Source: Kitasatospora paranensis (GTDB taxonomy: Bacteria; Actinomycetota; Actinomycetes; Streptomycetales; Streptomycetaceae). Taken from it: a DNA stretch of 64,000 bases. The stretch lies in assembly GCF_039544005.1 (NCBI RefSeq), contig NZ_BAABKV010000001.1, forward strand, positions 1,364,001-1,428,000, given 5' to 3'. The translations under genes were made by a program, and so were the position numbers. Under the pieces are notes generated by a model. It saw only the letters and a program-made list of their open reading frames with translations, did no database searches and had not been told where the DNA came from. This document shows positions 1-8,790 of this stretch, piece by piece (within the stretch, counting starts at the first letter, position 1; each line of letters starts with the position of its first letter).

Positions 1-1
1 C

Positions 2-334
2 GTGGTGCGGCTCTCGCTCGTGGAGCGGCCGGAGGCGATCGTGCTGCGGGTCGCGGACTCGGGCCCCGGGATCCCGGCCGGCGCGGCCGCGTCGATCTTC
101 GAGGACGGCTGGTCGACCAGCCCCGATCGCGGTACGGCGCGGCGGGGCCTGGGGCTCGCCCTGGTCCACCGCCTGGTGCAGCGGCACCAAGGGTCCATCA
201 CGGTGAGCGACGGCCCGGGTGCGGTCTTCACGGTGACGCTGCCGCTGCCGGATCAGGACCCGGCGCCGCTCGGCACGCTCTTCACGTTGCCGCCGGTCGT
301 CCTCGCAGGTTCGCGTTCGGAAGGGGCACCGTGA
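2..334 (+). CDS. Sensor histidine kinase, C-terminal end (partial)
   Basis: The visible 110 residues are the end of a GHKL ATPase domain: a DSGPGIP G1 box near residue 20, a phosphate-binding GLGLALVHRLV segment near residue 50 and the closing GAVFTVTLPL strand. The N-terminal sensor and the phospho-His region lie outside the window. The stop overlaps the start of the next gene (GTGA), so the two form an operon. Together with the DpiA-type regulator that follows, this is probably a CitA/DpiB-like kinase that senses a small carboxylate or other ligand; the ligand is inferred from family only. Confidence 0.85.
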   Translation: MVRLSLVERPEAIVLRVADSGPGIPAGAAASIFEDGWSTSPDRGTARRGLGLALVHRLVQRHQGSITVSDGPGAVFTVTLPLPDQDPAPLGTLFTLPPVVLAGSRSEGAP

Positions 335-1026
335 TCAGAACCCTCGTGGTGGACGACGACTTCCGGGTCAACGCCATCCACCGTGCCTATGTGGGCCGGA
401 TCCCCGGCTTCGAGGTCGTCGGCCGGGCCGATTCGGTCTCGACGGCGCTGAGTGCCGCCCGGGCGCTCGCGCCCGATCTGCTGCTGCTCGACGTCTTCCT
501 GCCGGACGGCAGCGGGCTGGAGGTGCTGCGGCGGCTGCTCGCCGACGAGACCGGCGACCGCCCCGACGCACTGATGATCACCGCGGCCCGGGACGTGGGC
601 ACGGTGCGCTCGGCGATGAAGCTCGGCGCGACGGGCTACCTGGTCAAGCCGTTCGGCTTCGCCGCCCTGGAGGAGCGCCTCGGCGCCTACCGGGAGCTGC
701 GGGATCGGGTCGCGGCGCTCGACCCCGCCGCGGAGAACGGCCAGGCGGAGGTGGACGCGCTGTTCACCGCCGCGCGGCCGGCCGCGACCACCGCCCCGGC
801 CAAGGGCCACTCCGCGCCGACGCTGTCCCTGGTCCTCGCGGCGGTGCGGGCCCAGGGCTGCGACCTGTCGGCCGCCCAGGTCGCCGAGCGGACGGGCATC
901 TCCCGGGCCACGGCGCAGCGCTACCTCTCCTATCTGGCCAAGGAGGGACGGGTCCGCCTGGAGCTGCGCTACGGGACGACCGGCCGCCCCGAGCACCGCT
1001 ACCGGCCGACGTCGACCGAGGTCTGA
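331..1026 (+). CDS. DpiA/CitB-type response regulator
   Basis: The protein has 231 residues. The N-terminal receiver domain shows the acidic pocket (VVDDD, residues 6-10), the phospho-acceptor Asp in LLLLDVFLPD and the conserved Lys in YLVKPFGF. The C-terminal part has a helix-turn-helix of the CitB/DpiA kind (AAQVAERTGISRATAQRYL). The GTG start overlaps the kinase stop by four bases, so the kinase and regulator are translationally coupled. In this family the regulator activates transport or catabolism genes for the sensed compound; no such target gene is visible here. Confidence 0.9.
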   Translation: MIRTLVVDDDFRVNAIHRAYVGRIPGFEVVGRADSVSTALSAARALAPDLLLLDVFLPDGSGLEVLRRLLADETGDRPDALMITAARDVGTVRSAMKLGATGYLVKPFGFAALEERLGAYRELRDRVAALDPAAENGQAEVDALFTAARPAATTAPAKGHSAPTLSLVLAAVRAQGCDLSAAQVAERTGISRATAQRYLSYLAKEGRVRLELRYGTTGRPEHRYRPTSTEV

Positions 1027-1085
1027 CGCCCGGCGGGCGCCGGTGTTCAGGTCGTGTTCAGGTCCGGGGTGCGAGGCTCGCTCCC

Positions 1086-2339
1086 ATGGCTACCACTACG
1101 GAACGGCTCTCGGCAACGCCGGACGCCCGACGGATGCTGAACAAGGTTCCCGAGGTCACGATCTGGTTCTGGGTCATCAAGATCCTGTGCACCACAGTCG
1201 GCGAGAGCTTCGCCGACTGGATCAACATGACGCTCGGCGTCGGTCTGATCAACACCTCATTGATCTTCACCGCCGTCCTGGCCGGGGCGCTGGGCTGGCA
1301 GCTCGGCACCAAGCGCTACGTCCCGTTCGTGTACTGGCTCACCGTCGTGGTGCTGAGCGTGACCGGCACCCTGTACACCGACATCCTCACCGACAGCCAG
1401 GGCGTTCCCCTCGCGGTGAGCAGCAGCGCGTTCGCCGGCGTCCTCGCCGTCGTCTTCGGGATCTGGTACGCCCGCGAGCGGACGCTGTCGATCCACAGCA
1501 TCGTCACCCGTCCCCGTGAGCTCTTCTACTGGCTCGCCGTCCTGGTCACCTTCGCCCTCGGCACCGCGACCGGCGACTGGACCCTGGAGCTCACGGGCTG
1601 GACCCCGGGGGTCTCGGTGCTCCTTCCGCTGGGGCTGATCGCGGCGATCGTCGTCGGGTCGCGCCTCGGCGCCAGCCCGGTGCTCTCCTTCTGGCTGGCC
1701 TACATCCTCACCCGCCCCCTCGGCGCCAACCTGGGCGACTGGCTCGCCTCGCCCGGCAGCGACGGCGGCCTGGGCCTGGGCACCGCGGTGACCAGCGTCG
1801 TCTTCCTGGTCGCGATCCTCGCGACGGTCCTCTACCTCACCGGCAGCCGCAGCGACGTCATCGAGGCCCGTAACGCCGCCCCGGCCGCCCGGGCGGCGAA
1901 CCGGGTGCGTGAGCGGATCATGCTCGGCTACTACGCGGTCGTGGCGGTCGCCACCGCGGCACTGCTCGTCTGGGCCCACCAGCAGCCACACGCGGCCGTG
2001 GCCGGCGAGGGTGACGCGCCCGCCGCCGCGTCCGTCCCGCTCTCCCCGGAGCAGGCGACGTCCTCGTTCCCTCCTGCCGAGATCGCGAAGTTCCGCACGA
2101 TCGCCGCCGACACGCTGGCCAAGCTCGACGCGGGCAACCAGGCGGCCGCGACCGCCCGGGTCACCGACCTCGAAAAGGCCTGGGACGACGCACAGCCCAC
2201 CCTCGAACCCGCGAACGGGCAGGCCTGGACCTTCCTCGACGGCGAGATCGACCACGTCCTCAAGGCCCTGCGCGCCACGAACCCGAACAGGGCCACCGAG
2301 ACCACGGCCCTCGACACCCTCCTCGCCTCGCTCGGCTGA
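1086..2339 (+). CDS. COG4705-type integral membrane protein
   Basis: The protein has 417 residues. The first 290 hold roughly nine to ten hydrophobic segments, starting with the conserved opening WFWVIKILCTTVGESFADW, which I recognise from the uncharacterised COG4705 family. After the last membrane segment (VVAVATAALLVW) comes a hydrophilic tail of about 110 residues (AAASVPLSPEQATSSFPPAE onward) that probably lies outside the membrane. The function is unknown. In actinobacteria such genes are often next to two-component systems, as here with the OmpR/kinase pair downstream. ATG start at 1086 follows a CTCCC spacer without a strong ribosome-binding site. Confidence 0.8.
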   Translation: MATTTERLSATPDARRMLNKVPEVTIWFWVIKILCTTVGESFADWINMTLGVGLINTSLIFTAVLAGALGWQLGTKRYVPFVYWLTVVVLSVTGTLYTDILTDSQGVPLAVSSSAFAGVLAVVFGIWYARERTLSIHSIVTRPRELFYWLAVLVTFALGTATGDWTLELTGWTPGVSVLLPLGLIAAIVVGSRLGASPVLSFWLAYILTRPLGANLGDWLASPGSDGGLGLGTAVTSVVFLVAILATVLYLTGSRSDVIEARNAAPAARAANRVRERIMLGYYAVVAVATAALLVWAHQQPHAAVAGEGDAPAAASVPLSPEQATSSFPPAEIAKFRTIAADTLAKLDAGNQAAATARVTDLEKAWDDAQPTLEPANGQAWTFLDGEIDHVLKALRATNPNRATETTALDTLLASLG

Positions 2340-2496
2340 GATCCTCGTCACCAGGGCGGCAGCCGAAGGCCGACGGGCTGCCGCCCTCCTCGGCGCGCCC
2401 GGGCGCGGCGGCGGGTCCGCGGCGGCTCCGGCGCCAGGAGGAGTAGCGGCCTCGGCGGCGCACCGGGACGGTCCGGCGGTTGGTGATACTGGGGCG

Positions 2497-3162
2497 GTGA
2501 CTGTGCACCGGATCCTCGTGGTGGAGGACGACGCCGGCCTTCGAGGCGTCCTCGTTCGAGGCCTGCAGGAGGAGTCCTTCGAGGTGCTGGCGGCCGCCGA
2601 CGGCGCCGGCGCGCTCAGGTCCGCCGACCGGACGGTGGACGCCGTCGTCCTCGACATCGGGCTGCCCGACTCCGACGGGCGCGACGTCTGCCAGGCGCTT
2701 CGGGCCCAGGGCCTCGACGCGCCCGTGATCTTCCTCACCGCCTACGACGGCCTGGCCGACCGCCTCTCCGGATTCTCCGCCGGCGGCGACGACTACCTCG
2801 CCAAACCCTTCCACCTGCCCGAACTCGCCGCCCGCCTCCGCGCGGCAGTTCGACGCGCGGGCACCAGCCCCGCCGTGCACACGGCCGAACTGCGCCTCGA
2901 CCCGGCCCGGTTCCTCCTGGAGGGCCCGGACGGCCCGGTGCCCCTCACCCCGACCGAGTTCCGCCTGCTCGGCTGTCTCATGGCCGCACCCGGCACCGTG
3001 GTGCGCCGCCGGGCCCTGCTGCGGGCCGGCTGGCCCGAAGGAGCGATCGTCACGGACAACACCCTCGACCAGTACCTGGCACGACTGCGCCGCAAACTCC
3101 GCGAGGCCGGCGGCACGGCCGGCGTCGCCACCGTCCGCGGCGTCGGATACCGGTTCGCATGA
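2497..3162 (+). CDS. OmpR/PhoB-family response regulator
   Basis: The open frame extends much further upstream, but homology starts at VHRILVVEDDAGLRGVL, so GTG 2497 (or GTG 2503) is the likely start, giving about 221 residues. The receiver domain has the acidic pair VVEDD, the phospho-acceptor in AVVLDIGLPD and the Lys in YLAKPFHLPEL. The C-terminal winged helix is of OmpR type (LTPTEFRLLGCL, ending in TVRGVGYRFA). The stop overlaps the start of the kinase gene (ATGA), so the two are an operon. The signal is not identifiable; the upstream membrane protein is a candidate partner. Confidence 0.9.
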   Translation: MTVHRILVVEDDAGLRGVLVRGLQEESFEVLAAADGAGALRSADRTVDAVVLDIGLPDSDGRDVCQALRAQGLDAPVIFLTAYDGLADRLSGFSAGGDDYLAKPFHLPELAARLRAAVRRAGTSPAVHTAELRLDPARFLLEGPDGPVPLTPTEFRLLGCLMAAPGTVVRRRALLRAGWPEGAIVTDNTLDQYLARLRRKLREAGGTAGVATVRGVGYRFA

Positions 3163-4516
3163 GGCGCGTCCCGCGGCCGACGACCCTGCGCGGCCGGCTG
3201 GCCCTCGTCGCCCTGGCCACCAGCGTCCTGTGGGTGTCCGTGGCCACCGCCGCCTTCAACGTGCTCCTCGGCTCACAGCTGCGCGCGCAGGCCGACGACG
3301 TGCTGCGCACCCGGGCGGCCGCGGTCGTAGCCACGCTCGAACCGGGCCCGGGCGGCCTGGTCGTCCGGGAGCCCAGCGACGACACCGCCCTCGACGCGGG
3401 CGTGTGGATCTTCGAGGGCAACCGGCCGATCGAGCGGCCGTCGGCCTCCCCGCGCTGGACCGGGCGGCCCAGGAGCTCGCCGGGCGGGCGGCGGGCGCCG
3501 GCGGGCGGGATCTCGGGTCCTACCGTCTATGGGCGGTACCCGTCCTGGACGGTGCCCGCCGCGTCGGGACGGTGGTCACCGCCCTGTCGTCCGACCCCTA
3601 CCGGGAGAGTGCCCGCAGCGCGTTGGTCGGCTCCGTCGCCCTGGCGGCGCTCCTGGTCGCGGGCATCTACCTGCTGTCGCGTCGCATGGTGGGCCGGGCC
3701 CTTCGGCCCGTCGCGGTGATGAGCGAACAGGCCGCCGAGTGGAGCGGGACGGACATCGCCCAGCGTTTCGGCTCCGCCCCGCGCCCCGTGGAGCTCGCGG
3801 CACTGGCAGACCGCCTGGACGGGCTCCTCGACCGGGTGGCCGCCGTCGTCCGGCACGAGCAGCAGCTCTCCAACGAGCTGTCCCACGAACTGCGCACACC
3901 GCTGGCCCGGGTCGCCGCCGAGGTGGAGTGGCTGATGGCCCGCGGCCGCGACGCCGCGGACCGGGAACGGTCGCACCGCGCGATCGCCGCCGACGCGGCC
4001 GAGATGCAGGAGATCTGTCGGGCCCTGCTGACGGAGGCGAGGGCCGGCTCGCACCGGGCCCCGGGCCGGAGCGAGCTGCTGCCCATCGTCGAGGCCGTGG
4101 CCACGAAGGCCGGCCAGGGCCGCCCCGCGCCCGCGATCACCGTCACGGCCGACCCGGTGCTCCCGGCGCCCGCCGTCGGCGCCACGGCGGCCGTCGTCGA
4201 ACGGATCCTGGTGCCGCTGATGGACAACGCCCTGCGCCATGCCAGGCAGCGGGTCGGCATCACGGTGCGCAGCGGGCCGGCGGGCGCGGCACGGATCGTG
4301 GTGACCGACGACGGGCACGGGGTGCCTACCGCGGTCACGGACATCGGCGAGGCCGTGTTCGCCCCGGGCTACCGCGGCGACCCGGACGACGGGCACGACG
4401 GCGCCGGTCTCGGGTTGGCGCTGTCCCGCCGGCTGGCCAGGCAGGTCGGCGGCGACGTGGTCTGCGTGCCGGGAGCGGGCGGAGGCCGCTTCGAGGTGAC
4501 CCTTCCCCGCGGGTGA
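3159..4516 (+). CDS. Membrane histidine kinase (one-base frame break)
   Basis: The N-terminal part (TM segment LALVALATSVLWVSVATAAF) reads in the frame starting at ATG 3159. The remainder reads in another frame: a second TM (LVGSVALAALLVAGIYLL), a HAMP-like stretch, the phospho-acceptor box ELSHELRTPLARV and an ATPase domain with MDNALRHA, DDGHGVP and GAGLGLALS. Adding one C to the CCCC run at 3448-3451 joins the two parts into a continuous kinase of about 452 residues. The lesion is probably a sequencing error. It is coupled to the preceding OmpR regulator, which it presumably phosphorylates. Confidence 0.85.
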
Positions 4517-4530
4517 GCGCCCCGCCGGGA

Positions 4531-4551
4531 CGCGGACCACCGCGGTCCGCG
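4531..4551. terminator. GC-rich hairpin after the kinase gene
   Basis: The arms CGCGGACC and GGTCCGCG (8 bp) are separated by five bases, 15 bases after the kinase stop. It lies between convergent units (the kinase on plus and the decayed ABC operon on minus), so it could stop both. Confidence 0.5.
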
Positions 4552-4602
4552 CCCCCGGCCGCGGGCGTTGCCGTCCGGACGCCCTCCGGACGCCGTCCGG
4601 GT

Positions 4603-4773
4603 TCAGGCCTCGGTCACCGGGTGCACCGTTCCCCGGGCCTCGACGAACAGCGGCCCGTCGCCGCCGGGCGGTGCCGTCCGGGGCGCGCCGTTCTCGACGG
4701 TGAGGTCGATGCCCGACAACACCTCGCTCGAACCGTGCGAGGCGTGCAGTGCGGTGATCGACAGGCCGCTCAT
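4603..4773 (-). pseudogene. ABC transporter ATPase, internally deleted remnant
   Basis: The frame of 56 residues begins like an iron/polyamine-type ABC ATPase (MSGLSITALHASHGSSEVL, GIDLTVENG) but jumps directly to what looks like the last strand of a TOBE domain (GPLFVEARGTVHPVTEA). Walker A, signature, Walker B and most of the protein (normally about 350 residues) are missing. Its ATG overlaps the stop of the upstream permease remnant (ATGA), which shows that the two once formed an operon. It cannot be a working ATPase. Confidence 0.7.
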
Positions 4774-5500
4774 CGGTTCTCCGTGCGGGGGTGGGGGCCG
4801 AGGCTGCGGCGGGTGAGCAGCAGGACCGGCGGGACGGACATGGCGACCATCAGGGCCGCGTACGGTGCCGCGGCGCCGTACGCCAGGCCGCTGGTGCAGA
4901 CCCAGAACTGGGTGGCCAGGGTCTGGGTGCCGGTGCGGCGCAGCAGGAGGGTGGCGGTCAACTCGGTGCCGGCGGTGAGGGCGACCATGGCGGTTGCGGT
5001 GCCCAGCCCCGGCAGGATCAGCGGCAGGGTGACGCGGGTCAGGACGGCGGCCGGGCGACCTCCTCGACGCCCGGCGGGACCTGGGCGAGCGCGGCCCGCA
5101 CCGCGGTGAGGGCGAGCGGGACGTAGAGGATCACGTACCCGGTGACGAGCATCGGCGGCTGCTGGTGGGGCGGTTGGGCGTACTGGATGGCGAAGTGGAC
5201 GACCGAGAGGGCGACCGCGATGCCGGGCAGTGCCCGGGTGAGGAAGGCGGCGCGTTCGGCGCCGCGGGCGAATCTGCCGTCGCGCCGCCAGGCGAGCAGC
5301 GCGACGGGGACGGCGGCGGCGGTCGCGACCAGCGCCGCGGAGAAGGTGTGGCCGAGGGTGGTGAGTGCCGCCGAGAGCACCGACGCCTGGGGCAGGGTGG
5401 TGGAGGTGCCGGCCAGCAGCCAGTGGCCGAGGGCGTCGACCGGCACGCCGAGGGCGGTGGCGACCGGGGCGCGGCCGACGGGAGATCGGCCGGCCGAAGC
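4770..5500 (-). pseudogene. Iron-type ABC transporter permease, truncated and broken
   Basis: Only the second half of a two-part FbpB/ThiP-like permease is present. Hydrophobic segments such as TLGHTFSAALVATAAAVPVALLA, the LTRALPGIAVALSVVHFAIQYA segment and LVTGYVILYVPLALTAVRAAL are clear. The conserved EAA-type loop is damaged near 5040: VEEVARP leads to a stop in one frame, and AVLTRVTLPLILPGLGTATAMVALTAGTELTATLLL continues in another. This site is not a G/C run, and residues normally found between these parts are missing, so it looks like a true deletion. The N-terminal half is gone; the remnant starts against the end of the phosphatase gene at about 5503. Confidence 0.65.
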
Positions 5501-5502
5501 GC

Positions 5503-7467
5503 TCAGACGAGCTCCAGGGTGAACCAGACGGTCTTCCCCGCCGCGGTCGGGCGGGCGCCCCAGCTGCGGGCGAGCATCTCCACCAGGGACAGGCCGCGGC
5601 CGTCCTCGCTGTCGCTGTCGGCGAGCCGGGGCACCGGCAGGGCGGGGCTGGTGTCCGAGACCTCCACCGTGAGCTCCCTGGCCGTGCGGTGCAGGCGCAG
5701 GCCGATCGGCCCCCGGGCGTGCCGGACGGCGTTGGTGATCAGCTCGGAGCCGATCAGGCAGACGGTGTCCTCGACCGCGGAGCAGTCCCACTCCCCGAGG
5801 GTGGCCCGCAGGAAGCGGCGGCCGGCCGCCGCCGCGGTGGGGAGCGCGGACAGTTCGAGCGCGGCGGTCGCCAGCGGCGGGGCCGGCAGATGGGCGAGCA
5901 GCAGGGTCACGTCGTCCGGGTACCGGTCCGTCCGGGGCAGCATCGCCCGCAGCACCCGGTCGGCCACCACCTCCAGGTCGGGTGTCCGGACGAAGGCGCG
6001 TTCCAGCTCGGCGGCGAGCGAGGACAGCTGGGTGCCCAGGTCGCTCTCCGGGGTCTCCACAAGACCGTCCGTGTAGAGCACCAGCGTGGAGCCGGGCGGG
6101 ACGGGGACGGTGGCCTGCCGGTGCGGGACGTCGCCCACCCCGAGCGGGACGCTGACCGGCGCGACGAGCTCGCGCACCGTGTTGTCCGGCGAGACCAGCA
6201 GGGCCGGCAGGTGGCCGGCCGAGCAGATCGCCACCTCGCCGGCGTCCGGGTCGATCACCAGGTAGCAGCAGGTGACCAGCTGGTCCGGCAGGTCGGCGAC
6301 CACGGCGTCCAGCGCCTGCATCAGCTGCCGCGGCGGCATGCCCGTCTTGGCCAGGGCGTGCGCCGCCGAGCGCAGCTGCCCCATCACCGCGGCGGCCTCC
6401 AGCCCCCGGCCCATCACGTCGCCGACGATGACGCCGATGCGCCCCGCGCCGAGCGGCACCAGGTCGAACCAGTCGCCGCCGACGCCCGCCCCCTCGGTCG
6501 AGGCCAGGTAGCGGCTCGCGGTGCGCATGCCGGGGATCTCGGGCGGCGAGCCCATCAGGCTGCGCTGCAGGGTCAGCGCGATGTGCCGCTGCTGCTCGTA
6601 GAGCCGGGTCAGCTCCAGCTCGGCCCGTTTGCGGTCCGCGACGTCACGGACGATCGCGGAGGCGCCGCGGATCGCCCCGTACTGGTCGCGGGTCGGCCAG
6701 AGGGTGACGTCGACGTCGAGCAGCCGTCCGCCGGCCGCCACCCGGAGCGACTCGTGGTTCTCCACCCGCTCGCCGCGCGCGAGGCGGTCCAGCAGGTCGG
6801 TCACCTCCTCCTTGCGGTCGGGCGGCGCGAGCGTCCCGATGTGGCGGCCGGACGCGTCCTCCGGGCTGTAGCCGTAGAGGCGGTGGGCGGCGGCGTTCCA
6901 GTAGGTGATCCGGCCGTCCAGGGTGTGGGTGATGATCGCGTCCTGCGAGGACTCGACCAGCGCGGCCAGTTCACTGATCCTGGCCTCCGCCGCCTTGCGG
7001 TCGCTCACGTCCCGGATGGCGGCCGAGACCAGCAGGCCCTCGGCCGTCTCCAGCGGGCTGAGGCTGATCTCGACCGGGAACTCGGTGCCGTCCCTGCGCA
7101 GCCCGTACAGGTCGAGCCCGGAGCCCATCGGCCGGGTGCGCCGGGTGGCGGTGTAGCCGCCGCGGTGCCGCGGGTGGTGGGCGCGGAACCGCTCGGGCAG
7201 CAGGACCTCCACGGGCCTGCCGAGCAGTTCGTCCCTGCGGTACTCGAAGAGCGCCTCGGTCTGTGCGTTGACCAGCCGGATGACGCCGCCGTCGTCCACG
7301 ATCACCATGGCGTCCGGGGCGGACTCCAGCAGCCCCCGGAAGCGCTCCTCGGCTGCACGCAGCTCGTCCATGTCCCGGTCCGGGGCACTCTGTCGAGGGA
7401 TCGCCGCAGCACCGGCACCACCTCGACCCGGGGAATCATCAACCTGGCGACTGCGCGGGGCGACCAT
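5503..7467 (-). CDS. PAS-PAS-PP2C phosphatase with anti-sigma-type kinase domain
   Basis: The protein has 654 residues. Two PAS domains lie at about residues 35-155 and 160-280 ([48 protein letters not shown]). They are followed by a coiled segment and an RsbU/SpoIIE phosphatase domain (about 300-520; [40 protein letters not shown]). A HATPase of RsbW type forms the end ([32 protein letters not shown]). Such proteins control anti-anti-sigma factor phosphorylation in response to a PAS signal. The target is not encoded nearby. The start at 7467 gives a disordered N-terminus; a later start at [11 protein letters not shown] is also possible. Confidence 0.9.
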   Translation of the reverse strand: MVAPRSRQVDDSPGRGGAGAAAIPRQSAPDRDMDELRAAEERFRGLLESAPDAMVIVDDGGVIRLVNAQTEALFEYRRDELLGRPVEVLLPERFRAHHPRHRGGYTATRRTRPMGSGLDLYGLRRDGTEFPVEISLSPLETAEGLLVSAAIRDVSDRKAAEARISELAALVESSQDAIITHTLDGRITYWNAAAHRLYGYSPEDASGRHIGTLAPPDRKEEVTDLLDRLARGERVENHESLRVAAGGRLLDVDVTLWPTRDQYGAIRGASAIVRDVADRKRAELELTRLYEQQRHIALTLQRSLMGSPPEIPGMRTASRYLASTEGAGVGGDWFDLVPLGAGRIGVIVGDVMGRGLEAAAVMGQLRSAAHALAKTGMPPRQLMQALDAVVADLPDQLVTCCYLVIDPDAGEVAICSAGHLPALLVSPDNTVRELVAPVSVPLGVGDVPHRQATVPVPPGSTLVLYTDGLVETPESDLGTQLSSLAAELERAFVRTPDLEVVADRVLRAMLPRTDRYPDDVTLLLAHLPAPPLATAALELSALPTAAAAGRRFLRATLGEWDCSAVEDTVCLIGSELITNAVRHARGPIGLRLHRTARELTVEVSDTSPALPVPRLADSDSEDGRGLSLVEMLARSWGARPTAAGKTVWFTLELV

Positions 7468-7649
7468 GGGAGAGGACGCTAGTCAGACCGGGCGGGCCGG
7501 TGGACCGGTGTGCGGAATCCCCTGCCGAATGATCTGCTTCGGTGCATTTCTGTCGCTTCGCGACCGGACCGGACGCCCCCGTTCCGCCAGGCCCGCCGCA
7601 GGGACACGGCGGCCGGATCGGAGGAGCATCGGGAGCGAGGAGGAAGGCC

Positions 7650-8690
7650 GTGATCGTCGACTGCGCGCACTACCGGGACGGACGTCGCCAGCACGAGGGC
7701 GCGATGCCCCTGGAGGAGGCGGCCTCCCACTGCCGGCAGGGCGGGTTCGTCTGGCTGGGCATGTTCGAGCCCGGCCCCGAGGAGATGGAACGCGTCCGCG
7801 AGATCTTCGGACTGCACGAACTCGCCGTCGAGGACGCCCAGGCCTTCCACCTGCGGCCCAAGTCGGAGCTGTACGAGGACGGCACGGAGCTGATCATCCT
7901 GCGCACCGCGCGCTACGACGACGAGCGCGAGGAGATCGACACCGGCGAGATCAGCATCTTCCTCGCCGAGCACTTCGTGATCGTCGTCCGCCACGGCATC
8001 GCCAGCGAACTGGCCGGGGCCCGCAGCCGGCTCGAACGCCGCCCCGAACTGCTGCGCACCGGCAGCCACTCGACCCTGTGGGCGATCCTCGACCAGGTCG
8101 TCGACAGTTACGCGCCCGTCGTCGCGGAGCTGGAGCGCGACATCGAGCAGATCGAGTCCACGGTCTTCTCCGGGACGGTCGCGCCGACCGAGCGGATCTA
8201 CTTCCTGCGCCGCGAGGCCACCGACTTCTACCGCGCGGTGCACCCGCTGCTCGCCGTGCTCGGCCGGCGGCTGCAGCCCGGCCGGGCGCCGGCGGAACTC
8301 CTGCCCTACCTGCGCGACGTACACGACCACCTGCTGCTGGTGAACGAGGAGGTCGCCGCCCAGCGGGACCTCCTGACCACCGTCCTGGAGGCCAATATCG
8401 CGGTGATCTCCGTCGAGCAGAACACGATCACCCTGCGGCAGAGCGCCATCATGGAGCGGCTGACCGTCGTCGCGACCGTCTTCCTGCCGCTCTCCTTCGT
8501 GGTGGGCTTCTTCGGCCAGAACTTCGGCTGGCTGGTCGACCACATCGGCAGCTTCCGGGCGTTCCTCACGCTCAGTGTCTGCGGCCTGCTGCTGCCGTGC
8601 CTGGTGCTGTACGTCTGGCTGCGCCGACAGCGCCGCGGCCCGGCCCCGCGCCCGCAGGACACCGCCCCGCACGCGCGCCGCGGGGAGTGA
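7650..8690 (+). CDS. CorA-like divalent cation transporter
   Basis: The protein has about 346 residues from GTG 7650, which has a good GAGGAGG ribosome-binding site 6-8 bases upstream. It has the acidic cytoplasmic domain, the long stalk helix (LERDIEQIESTVF, DVHDHLLLVNEEV) and two C-terminal TM segments (LTVVATVFLPLSFVVGFFG; FLTLSVCGLLLPCLVLYVWL). The pore-loop signature that is GMN in classical CorA reads GQN here (FFGQNFGW). This makes it a CorA-superfamily member whose ion preference (Mg, Co or export) cannot be stated. It is monocistronic, ahead of dnaE. Confidence 0.85.
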   Translation: MIVDCAHYRDGRRQHEGAMPLEEAASHCRQGGFVWLGMFEPGPEEMERVREIFGLHELAVEDAQAFHLRPKSELYEDGTELIILRTARYDDEREEIDTGEISIFLAEHFVIVVRHGIASELAGARSRLERRPELLRTGSHSTLWAILDQVVDSYAPVVAELERDIEQIESTVFSGTVAPTERIYFLRREATDFYRAVHPLLAVLGRRLQPGRAPAELLPYLRDVHDHLLLVNEEVAAQRDLLTTVLEANIAVISVEQNTITLRQSAIMERLTVVATVFLPLSFVVGFFGQNFGWLVDHIGSFRAFLTLSVCGLLLPCLVLYVWLRRQRRGPAPRPQDTAPHARRGE

Positions 8691-8790
8691 GGGATCCGGT
8701 CGCCCGCGCGACCACGGCGAGTCGATCTCCGGCACCCGTTAGGGTGGGGAACTTCCCTCCGGTCGCCGATCCGCAAGGAGCCCCAGCCCC

